From assembly GCA_024645155.1 (NCBI GenBank), contig JAHEGF010000055.1:1-15584 (forward strand): a DNA stretch of 15,584 nucleotides. Reading direction: 5' to 3'. This document shows, in pieces, positions 1 to 6,093 of the stretch. The position numbers and the translations under genes are program-made. How positions within the stretch are numbered: position 1 is the stretch's first letter; the number at the start of each line of letters is the position of its first letter. A model generated the notes under the pieces. That model saw only the letters and a program-made list of their open reading frames with translations. It had not been told where the DNA came from and searched no databases. Source of the DNA: Phyllobacteriaceae bacterium. Lineage in GTDB: Bacteria > Pseudomonadota > Alphaproteobacteria > Rhizobiales > Rhizobiaceae.

Positions 1-1492
1 TTAATTCGGCCGCAGCAGCCGAAAGGGCAAGTTGTTCGGTGAGGATGCGGCACGATCCCATGTCGGCTAGGCTTATTTTCGCGGCAGCACGCAAAACGTC
101 GGCAGTGCGCTGTCCGGCCGGTCCAAGTTGCTCGGCGATCTCGTCGATGACTTCCTCGACCAGGCCGGGTTTCTTTTCCAGAACTCTTGCAAGATCGAGC
201 GCCATGACATTTCCCGACCCTTCCCAGATCGCGTTGAGAGGTGCCTCGCGGTAGTGCCGGGCAAGCTGCCCATCCTCGACGTATCCGTTGCCGCCGAGGC
301 TTTCCATCGCCTCGTTGATTACGCCAGGCGCAAGTTTGCATACCCAGTATTTGACAACCGGTGTCATGGCCCTTGCAAAAGCGGCATCGCGCCGGTTTTC
401 CGCCGCATTGTCAAAGGCGCGCGCCAGGCGAAATGCCAGGGCACTGGCGGCAGCGACATCAAGCGCGACATCGGCAAGCACGCGTGCCATCAACGGTTGT
501 TCGACCAGTGTTTTTCCAAAAACGCGGCGGTGCCGGCAATGATGAACGGCTTCGGCCAGCGCGGCACGCATCAGTCCGGCAGAACCCACCGCACAGTCGA
601 GCCGCGTCAGCGTCACCATGTCCATGATTGTCTTGATGCCCTGCCCCGGTTCGCCAACCATGCGTCCGAGTGTGTTGTCGAATTCAACCTCTGATGAGGC
701 ATTGGAGCGGTTTCCGAGCTTGTCTTTCAGGCGCTGAAGCTGCAACCCGTTGCTGCTGCCATCAGGCAAAAGTCTCGGCACCAGGAAGCAGCTGTTGCCC
801 TCGCCGGTCTGCGCAAGCATGAAGAATGCGTCCGACATCGGCGCCGACATGAACCATTTGTGTCCGCTGAGACGGTGCGACCGGTTGTCGGCAGGTTCAG
901 CCGTGCTCTGATTGGCACGGACATCGGTACCACCCTGTTTCTCGGTCATGCCCATACCGATGGTCAGGCCGGCCTTCTCGGCAACGGGACGGTTTGACGG
1001 ATCATATTTCCGCGTGACAACCCGCGGCAGCCATTCGTTGAATATCTCGGGCGTGGTCATCATGGCTGCAAGCGAAGCGTTGGTCATCGTGATCGGGCAC
1101 AAGTGACCGAGCTCCAGTTGCGACATCAGGTAAAACCGGATTGCCCGTGCCTGATGACGAATGCCGCCCTCGCCGTTGTTTTCTTCCCAAATGGATGAAT
1201 GCAGGCCTGCCGAAACCGACCGGCGCATCAGGGCATGATAGGCCGGATGGAATTCGACATGGTCTGCGCGGCGGCCTTGACGGTCATGCGTTTTCAAAAC
1301 CGGCGTATACACGTTGGCCAGCCGGGCCATTTCCTGGGCGTCTGGCGACAATACGTACTTGCCAAGCGTATCGAACCCGGAACGCACCGATTCGTCCGCA
1401 ATGTCGGAAATCTGCGTCAGCAACGGATCGCCACGCCATGCGTTTGCCCCGGTCAACGGCGGCGGCTGGTTTGTCACTTCATGGTTTGCCAC
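1..1492 (-). CDS. aidB: AidB-like acyl-CoA dehydrogenase (3' end beyond window)
   Basis: FAD-dependent acyl-CoA dehydrogenase of the AidB/isovaleryl-CoA dehydrogenase-like branch. 497 residues are visible in an open frame that still reads through position 1, so the C-terminus is cut off; E. coli AidB is about 541 residues, so roughly 45 are missing. Visible family motifs are GMGMTEKQGGTD (179-190, flavin/substrate loop), LKDKLGNRSNAS (255-266), ESLGGNGYVED (397-407) and IWEGSGNV (422-429), in which E424 lines up with the AidB catalytic-position glutamate. I chose the GTG at 1492 because the protein then begins like the family (NQPPPLTGANAW) and a GGGG sits upstream. An in-frame ATG at 1561 would add 23 residues that do not look like family sequence. 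AidB proteins are associated with the alkylation (Ada) response and bind DNA, but no ada or alkA gene lies nearby. It is transcribed divergently from pyrB. Calling it an AidB-type ACAD is secure; a DNA-protection role is only by analogy. Confidence 0.9.
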   Translation of the reverse strand, partial: MANHEVTNQPPPLTGANAWRGDPLLTQISDIADESVRSGFDTLGKYVLSPDAQEMARLANVYTPVLKTHDRQGRRADHVEFHPAYHALMRRSVSAGLHSSIWEENNGEGGIRHQARAIRFYLMSQLELGHLCPITMTNASLAAMMTTPEIFNEWLPRVVTRKYDPSNRPVAEKAGLTIGMGMTEKQGGTDVRANQSTAEPADNRSHRLSGHKWFMSAPMSDAFFMLAQTGEGNSCFLVPRLLPDGSSNGLQLQRLKDKLGNRSNASSEVEFDNTLGRMVGEPGQGIKTIMDMVTLTRLDCAVGSAGLMRAALAEAVHHCRHRRVFGKTLVEQPLMARVLADVALDVAAASALAFRLARAFDNAAENRRDAAFARAMTPVVKYWVCKLAPGVINEAMESLGGNGYVEDGQLARHYREAPLNAIWEGSGNVMALDLARVLEKKPGLVEEVIDEIAEQLGPAGQRTADVLRAAAKISLADMGSCRILTEQLALSAAAAEL

Positions 1493-1612
1493 GGATCTAA
1501 ACCCCGGATTTCTTGATATGCATACCCTGTTACCGCCTTGATAGGCCGGGTCATCTTCCATTTCCACGGCAAAATTCGTTGGACGGTTGCGCAAACGAAC
1601 TTGCCGAGTGCC

Positions 1613-1634
1613 CGGTTCCTCCATATAGGAACCG
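1613..1634 (+). promoter_or_regulatory. Hairpin enclosing the pyrB Shine-Dalgarno
   Basis: A perfect 8-bp inverted repeat, CGGTTCCT (1613-1620) and AGGAACCG (1627-1634), with a 6-nt loop. The 3' arm contains AGGAA (1627-1631), which lies 9 nt before the pyrB ATG and is its only good Shine-Dalgarno. If the mRNA begins upstream of 1613 this hairpin would hide the ribosome binding site. A competing reading is that TTGCCG (1601-1606) and TATAGG (1624-1629), 17 bp apart, form a promoter; transcription would then start close to the ATG and the hairpin would never be in the RNA. Confidence 0.45.
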
Positions 1635-1640
1635 CTTGAC

Positions 1641-2609
1641 ATGAACACAGTCAACACTTTCCCGCTTTTTGCTCCCCGGCATCTGCTCGGAATAGACGGC
1701 CTTTCGCCCGCCGAGATAAACCTGTTGCTGGACCGCGCTGAAGCCGCAGTATCCGTTTCGCGACAGGCGGAGAAAAAGAAATCGGCGCTGCGCGGAAGAA
1801 CGCAGATCAATCTGTTCTACGAGGCCTCGACGCGGACACAGTCGTCTTTCGAACTTGCCGGCAAACGTCTTGGTGCCGACGTCATGAACATGTCGGTGGC
1901 CAGTTCGTCGGTAAAAAAGGGCGAGACACTCATCGATACGGCGATCACGCTGAATGCGATGCGGCCCGATATCCTGGTCATTCGCCACTCCTCGGCCGGT
2001 GCGGCGGCACTACTTGCGCAAAAAGTCGGCTGCTCGGTGGTCAATGCCGGAGACGGCGCCCACGAACATCCCACACAGGCGCTCCTGGATGCACTGACGA
2101 TCCGCCGTGCAAAGGGCCGGATCGCCGGCCTGACAATTGCCATTTGCGGTGACATTTTGCATTCGCGTGTGGCACGATCCAACATCATCCTGTTGAACGC
2201 CCTGGGTGCCAATGTGCGCCTTGTTGCGCCTTCCACGCTTCTGCCCGCCGTCGCGCAAAGCATGAGCGGGGAAGTTCACACGACAATGGCTGCCGGGTTG
2301 AAAAACGCCGACGTCGTCATGATGCTGCGCCTGCAGCGCGAGCGCATGGCGGGATCGTTTGTTCCATCGGTACGCGAGTATTTCCGGTTTTTCGGCCTTG
2401 ATGGCGAAAAACTTGCCTATGCCAATCCGGATGCCCTGGTCATGCACCCCGGCCCGATGAACCGTGGGGTGGAGATCGCCTCCGATATTGCAGACGGTCC
2501 GCAAAGCGCCATCCAGGAACAGGTGGAAATGGGGGTTGCCGTACGTATGGCGGTCATGGAGGCGTTGCTCGATCCGCGCCGTAACAAGGATGAGGGCGCG
2601 GCCGAATGA
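1641..2609 (+). CDS. pyrB: Aspartate carbamoyltransferase catalytic chain
   Basis: Cytosolic enzyme of de novo pyrimidine synthesis that condenses carbamoyl phosphate and L-aspartate to carbamoyl-aspartate. At 322 residues it is the usual length for the catalytic chain. The carbamoyl-phosphate signature is STRT (63-66); SSSVKKGET (88-96) carries the conserved active-site lysine of the 80s loop; HPTQALLD is at 143-150; and the late motif VMHPGPMNRGVEI belongs to the aspartate-binding domain. The ATG at 1641 has AGGAA 9 nt upstream, inside a hairpin. The stop overlaps the next start (ATGA, 2606-2609), implying translational coupling to the degenerate dihydroorotase. No pyrI regulatory chain is present in the window, which fits a class-A-like ATCase built from PyrB plus a PyrC-type subunit. 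Identification is secure. Confidence 0.97.
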   Translation: MNTVNTFPLFAPRHLLGIDGLSPAEINLLLDRAEAAVSVSRQAEKKKSALRGRTQINLFYEASTRTQSSFELAGKRLGADVMNMSVASSSVKKGETLIDTAITLNAMRPDILVIRHSSAGAAALLAQKVGCSVVNAGDGAHEHPTQALLDALTIRRAKGRIAGLTIAICGDILHSRVARSNIILLNALGANVRLVAPSTLLPAVAQSMSGEVHTTMAAGLKNADVVMMLRLQRERMAGSFVPSVREYFRFFGLDGEKLAYANPDALVMHPGPMNRGVEIASDIADGPQSAIQEQVEMGVAVRMAVMEALLDPRRNKDEGAAE

Positions 2610-3904
2610 GCACCACCGTCCTGACAAATGCACGCATTGTCGATCCGGGCCAGGGCATCGACGAAACCGGTTCGCTGGTGATTGAAAACGGCCTTGTCGC
2701 GGGATCGGGTGCCGCAGCGGCCAATCAGGGAACTCCCGAAGGGGCTTCTTGTGTGGACTGCAAGGGGCTGGTCATCATCCCCGGCATCGTCGACTCGCAG
2801 GTGCATATCGGCGAGCCCGGCGCCGAGTACAGGGAAACCATAGCATCGGCGAGTGTTGCCGCTGCAGCCGGCGGCGTTACCTCGCTGGTGATGATGCCCG
2901 AGACCAATCCGGTAATCGATGATGTCTCGCTGGTGGAGTTTGTGCGCCGTACCGCGCGTGACGCGGCAATCGTCAATATCCACCCGTGCGCCGCCATCAC
3001 CAAGGGTTTGCACGGCAACGAACTGACAGAAATGGGATTGCTGCGCGATGCTGGCGCGGTTGCCTTTTCGGAAGGACGCCGCACGATTGCCAGTGCGCTG
3101 GTCATGCGCAGGGCCCTTACCTATGCGCGCGACTTCGGTGCATTGATCAGCCATGCGACGCAGGATACGGATCTTGCATCTTCAGGTGTGATGAATGAGG
3201 GCCTGTTTGCAAGCTGGCTCGGATTGCCGGGTATACCGGTCGAAGCCGAAGTCATAGCCCTTGAGCGCGATCTCCGGCTGGCCGCACTGACCGGTGCCGC
3301 ATACCACGCGAGCAGCATTTCAGCGGGCCTTGCTGCGTCAGCCGTTGCATCGGCCAAACAACAGGGCCTCGACGTTACCGCCGGTATTTCGATCAATCAC
3401 CTATCGTTGAACGAGAATGATGTCGGTGAGTACCGGACCTTTTTCCGCATGGCGCCGCCGTTGCGTTCCGAAACCGATCGCCAGGCCATGGTCGAAGCAC
3501 TGCGCAACGGAACAATCGACATCATCTCGTCGGCGCATGACCCGCAGGATGTCGACACCAAGCGCCTTCCGTTCCAGGATGCCGAACCGGGAGCAATTGG
3601 CCTGGAAACGCTTTTGGCCGCGACGCTGAGGCTCCATCACAATGGAGACGTTTCGCTGATGCGCCTGATTGAGGCTTTGACAAGCGCCCCGGCCCGGCGC
3701 TTCGGAATCAATGCCGGCACGCTCAAGAAAGGTGTGAAGGCCGACTTCGCAATCCTTGATCTCGATGAACCCTGGGTGGTTCGCAAGGAGGATATCCGCT
3801 CGCGCTCGAAGAATACCTGCTTTGACGACGCCAGGTTTCAGGGGCGCGTATTGCAAACCTGGGTTGCAGGGCGCAAAGTGTTCGACATCAAGGAAGACAA
3901 GTAA
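2606..3904 (+). CDS. pyrC: Dihydroorotase-like pseudoenzyme (PyrC'/PyrX type)
   Basis: Amidohydrolase-superfamily protein of 432 residues, the normal length for class I dihydroorotase, directly coupled to pyrB. The metal site is largely gone. The usual D-x-H-x-H-x-R near residue 63 reads DSQVHIG (63-69), so the first zinc histidine is Gln65 and the substrate arginine is Gly69. The usual FSDDG reads FSEGR (154-158). His183 is kept (ISHATQD). The later H-V-S histidine is replaced in YHASSIS (233-239, Ser237). The final catalytic aspartate of the D-H-A-P-H motif is Ala310 (SSAHDPQ, 308-314). From knowledge of Pseudomonas, inactive dihydroorotases encoded next to pyrB are needed to assemble the ATCase holoenzyme, and rhizobial homologues show similar losses. 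I infer a structural, non-catalytic role; the name dihydroorotase alone would mislead. The stop overlaps the plsY ATG by 1 nt. Confidence 0.93.
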   Translation: MSTTVLTNARIVDPGQGIDETGSLVIENGLVAGSGAAAANQGTPEGASCVDCKGLVIIPGIVDSQVHIGEPGAEYRETIASASVAAAAGGVTSLVMMPETNPVIDDVSLVEFVRRTARDAAIVNIHPCAAITKGLHGNELTEMGLLRDAGAVAFSEGRRTIASALVMRRALTYARDFGALISHATQDTDLASSGVMNEGLFASWLGLPGIPVEAEVIALERDLRLAALTGAAYHASSISAGLAASAVASAKQQGLDVTAGISINHLSLNENDVGEYRTFFRMAPPLRSETDRQAMVEALRNGTIDIISSAHDPQDVDTKRLPFQDAEPGAIGLETLLAATLRLHHNGDVSLMRLIEALTSAPARRFGINAGTLKKGVKADFAILDLDEPWVVRKEDIRSRSKNTCFDDARFQGRVLQTWVAGRKVFDIKEDK

Positions 3905-4518
3905 TGCCCGATCCGATCAGTTGGCAGTATTCCTGGCCCTATCTGGCTACAGCATTGGTATTCGGATACCTGCTGGGATCGATTCCGTTTGGCATTGTCG
4001 TCACCCGCCTGGCGGGAAAGACTGATCCGAGAAAATCCGGTTCGGGCAATATCGGCGCAACCAATGTCCTGCGCGCCGGTGGAAAAGGCCTTGCTGCGGC
4101 AACGCTTCTCGGTGACATGCTGAAGGGGACGGTTGCGGTTCTTGCCGCCGGAATTTACGGACCCGACCCGTCTATCATGGCTGGCTTCGGCGCTTTCATC
4201 GGTCACCTGTTTCCCGTCTGGCTGAAATTTCGCGGTGGAAAGGGCGTCGCAACCTATATTGGAATCCTGCTTGGCATGTCGTTTGTAGGAGCCTCCGTCT
4301 TCGGTGCTGTCTGGCTGGCCATGGCGGCAATTTTCCGTTTTTCATCGCTTGCTGCCCTCGTCGCGGTATGTTGTGTGCCGGTGTATCTGTATGTGACCGG
4401 AAATGTTCAGATTGCCGAATTTTTCGCGATCCTGACTTTTCTCATCATTTTCAAGCATCGCGCCAATATCGGCCGCCTTTTGTCCGGGACGGAATCCAAA
4501 ATCGGCAACAAGGGATGA
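3904..4518 (+). CDS. plsY: Acyl-phosphate:glycerol-3-phosphate acyltransferase PlsY
   Basis: Inner-membrane enzyme that transfers an acyl group from acyl-phosphate to glycerol-3-phosphate, the first acylation of phospholipid synthesis, working downstream of PlsX. It has 204 residues, typical for PlsY. The three conserved cytoplasmic motifs are present: GSGNIGATN (46-54), the phosphate-binding GHLFPVWLKFRGGKG (100-114) and KHRANIGRL (184-192). Between them are hydrophobic segments at about 13-33, 62-83, 88-105, 113-142, 146-164 and 168-184. The ATG overlaps the pyrC' stop by 1 nt and the stop overlaps the dprA start (ATGA, 4515-4518), so it is embedded in the pyr-dprA operon. No functional link with the pyrimidine genes is evident; the arrangement is conserved in related bacteria. 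Confidence 0.96.
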   Translation: MPDPISWQYSWPYLATALVFGYLLGSIPFGIVVTRLAGKTDPRKSGSGNIGATNVLRAGGKGLAAATLLGDMLKGTVAVLAAGIYGPDPSIMAGFGAFIGHLFPVWLKFRGGKGVATYIGILLGMSFVGASVFGAVWLAMAAIFRFSSLAALVAVCCVPVYLYVTGNVQIAEFFAILTFLIIFKHRANIGRLLSGTESKIGNKG

Positions 4519-5651
4519 GCGCCGACGGCGTTGGACTGAGTGACAGGCAACGCTTTAACTGGCTGCGCCTGATCCGCTGCGACAACGTCGGCCCTGCAAC
4601 ATTCCGCGACCTGATCAACCGGTTTGGATCGGCACAATCCGCGTTGGAGATGCTGCCGCAACTCAGCCGTCAGGGCGGGGCGCGCAAATCCATTCGCATA
4701 CCATCGGAATCCGAAATCGAAATCGAACTTGAACGTTGCGACAAGGCCGGGGCGCGTTTTGTCGGCATCGGTGAACCGGACTATCCGCCGGTCCTGAGGG
4801 CTACCGAACAGGCGCCTCCCCTGCTTGCAGTCAAGGGTAAAGCAGACGTTTTCAAGATGCCGCCTGTGGCGATGGTGGGAGCACGTAATGCCTCGCTGGC
4901 GGGCGTCAAATTTGCGCAGAAGATCGCCGGCGATTTGGGGTCCGGGGGTTATTGTGTCGTTTCCGGACTGGCGCGCGGGATAGACACCGCAGCGCACCAG
5001 GGCAGCCTTGCAACGGGAACAGTCGCCGTTTTGGCCGGTGGACTCGATATTGTCTATCCGCCCGAAAACGATGCGCTTTACAAGTCAATTCCCAAAAGTG
5101 GCGGCGCGGTCGTTTCGGAAATGCCGTTTGGCTGGGAACCACGAGCACGTGATTTTCCGAGACGCAACCGGATCATTGCCGGATTGTCGCTCGGTCTTGT
5201 GGTTGTCGAGGCGGCGACACGGTCGGGCTCGCTCATTTCTGCGCGCCTTGCCGGCGAACTGGGCCGGGTGGTCTTCGCCATTCCCGGATCACCTCTCGAT
5301 CCGCGTTCGCAGGGAACCAACGGCCTGTTGAAGAATGGCGCCACCATCGCCACGAATGCCACAGATATTATCGAAGTTATTCGGCCAATGACCGGGGCGC
5401 CGCCGGTTGCTCCCGAACACTTCGATGAACCGGCGGATTTTTCTTCGGCAACACCTCCCGATGACAGTCAGCGCTGTGCTGTCCTGACCGCGCTGGGGCC
5501 AACTCCGGTTGCGATCGACGAATTGATCCACCACACCGGCCTGCAGCCGGCGCAAGTGCACATGATCTTGTTGGAGCTTGATCTTGCAGGCCGAATTGAG
5601 CGCCATTCAGGCGGCACTGTCTCTCTTCTGTCGGGTGGCGCCCTGTTCTGA
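4515..5651 (+). CDS. dprA: DNA-processing protein DprA (Smf)
   Basis: Single-stranded-DNA-binding protein that loads RecA during transformation and protects incoming DNA. It has 378 residues. An N-terminal helix-hairpin region (about 10-55) is followed by the Rossmann core (about 110-290) with MVGARNAS (120-127), SGLARGIDTAAH (150-161), GGLDIVYPPEN (175-185), RRNRIIAGLS (216-225) and SGSLISA (237-243), all DprA hallmarks. The C-terminus (about 318-372) is a winged-helix-like DprA C-terminal domain. The frame is open further upstream, but the ATG at 4515, which overlaps the plsY stop as ATGA, is clearly the start: earlier in-frame codons only read plsY out of frame. The last 45 nt overlap a convergent small gene on the minus strand. 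Many non-competent alphaproteobacteria keep dprA, so natural transformation cannot be inferred. Confidence 0.95.
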   Translation: MSADGVGLSDRQRFNWLRLIRCDNVGPATFRDLINRFGSAQSALEMLPQLSRQGGARKSIRIPSESEIEIELERCDKAGARFVGIGEPDYPPVLRATEQAPPLLAVKGKADVFKMPPVAMVGARNASLAGVKFAQKIAGDLGSGGYCVVSGLARGIDTAAHQGSLATGTVAVLAGGLDIVYPPENDALYKSIPKSGGAVVSEMPFGWEPRARDFPRRNRIIAGLSLGLVVVEAATRSGSLISARLAGELGRVVFAIPGSPLDPRSQGTNGLLKNGATIATNATDIIEVIRPMTGAPPVAPEHFDEPADFSSATPPDDSQRCAVLTALGPTPVAIDELIHHTGLQPAQVHMILLELDLAGRIERHSGGTVSLLSGGALF

Positions 5652-5810
5652 TTGAAGGTTTCGAATTTCGTCGCTGGCCTCGATCAGCGCCATTTCAATC
5701 AGGTAACCGAGCATTCCGCCCGGGGCAGCGTCTGCCATATCCCTCAACTCACACAAAATTGCATATATATATCTGAGCGACTCGAGATCCGTTCCCTTGG
5801 CCGTCTTCAT
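5607..5810 (-). CDS. Small uncharacterised protein (67 residues)
   Basis: I do not recognise a named family, but this looks like a real gene. The protein is compact and amphipathic, with the helical segment LESLRYIYAILCELRDM followed by MLGYLIEMALIEASDEI, no low-complexity bias, and a polar tail (LQSEQGATRQKRDSAA). It resembles small hypothetical proteins I associate with rhizobial genomes, though I could not check this. I chose the ATG at 5810, with GGA 9 nt upstream; an in-frame GTG at 5840 would add 10 residues. A good minus-strand promoter (5901-5928) lies upstream. It is convergent with dprA and shares 45 nt with its 3' end, so the two transcripts overlap antisense. There is no signal peptide or membrane segment, so it is probably a cytosolic helical protein. 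Function unknown. Confidence 0.65.
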   Translation of the reverse strand: MKTAKGTDLESLRYIYAILCELRDMADAAPGGMLGYLIEMALIEASDEIRNLQSEQGATRQKRDSAA

Positions 5811-5900
5811 TTGTTGTTCCGCTTTCTGGCCGATTCGCACCCCGTACGCGTATCGGATATGGTTCCGCCCAGTTTCGCATTACAACTTTATATTGATGTA

Positions 5901-5928
5901 ATCATAATAAATCTATCAAAGATTGCAA
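5901..5928 (-). promoter_or_regulatory. Sigma70-type promoter for the small minus-strand gene
   Basis: On the minus strand TTGCAA (5928-5923) is followed by a 16-bp spacer and TATGAT (5906-5901), a five-of-six match to the -10 consensus, in the most A/T-rich part of this intergenic region. Transcription would start near 5894 and give a leader of about 85 nt before the ATG at 5810. A small inverted repeat, TGAT-gta-ATCA (5894-5904), overlaps the -10 and could bind a regulator, but it is short enough to be chance. Confidence 0.4.
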
Positions 5929-6037
5929 CTCATTCACGAAACAATCGAACGGAATCGCAGATCATGGGCATCAAAATGTCCTGTCGCCCTTGACCCGGAG
6001 CCAAACCGCCGCCATTTGACAAAGCTGTTTTCCCGTC

Positions 6038-6058
6038 GCCGCGCAACATTTTCGCGGC
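6038..6058 (+). promoter_or_regulatory. Stem-loop in the topA leader
   Basis: Perfect 6-bp GC stem GCCGCG (6038-6043) / CGCGGC (6053-6058) with a 9-nt A/T-rich loop, 35 nt before the topA ATG. A TTGACA (6016-6021) lies just upstream and could be a -35 element, but no convincing -10 is found at the right distance, so I annotate no topA promoter. The hairpin has no U-tract and is not a terminator; it may be a leader structure or an operator. Confidence 0.3.
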
Positions 6059-6093
6059 AAGCTCACTGAAATTGTCAGGAAACCGTACAAACC

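Noticed and set aside
128..694. 188-codon plus-strand frame
   Set aside because: Antisense to the AidB-like dehydrogenase, whose motifs are unambiguous; the product has no recognisable features.
1587..1594. 8-bp palindrome TTGCGCAA, also at 15083-15090, as a shared operator
   Set aside because: A third copy lies inside pyrB near 2014, so the intergenic copies are not special, and no regulator of this site is suggested by the neighbouring genes.
6016..6044. TTGACA as a full topA promoter
   Set aside because: No acceptable -10 hexamer occurs 15-19 bp downstream; the sequence there is GC-rich.
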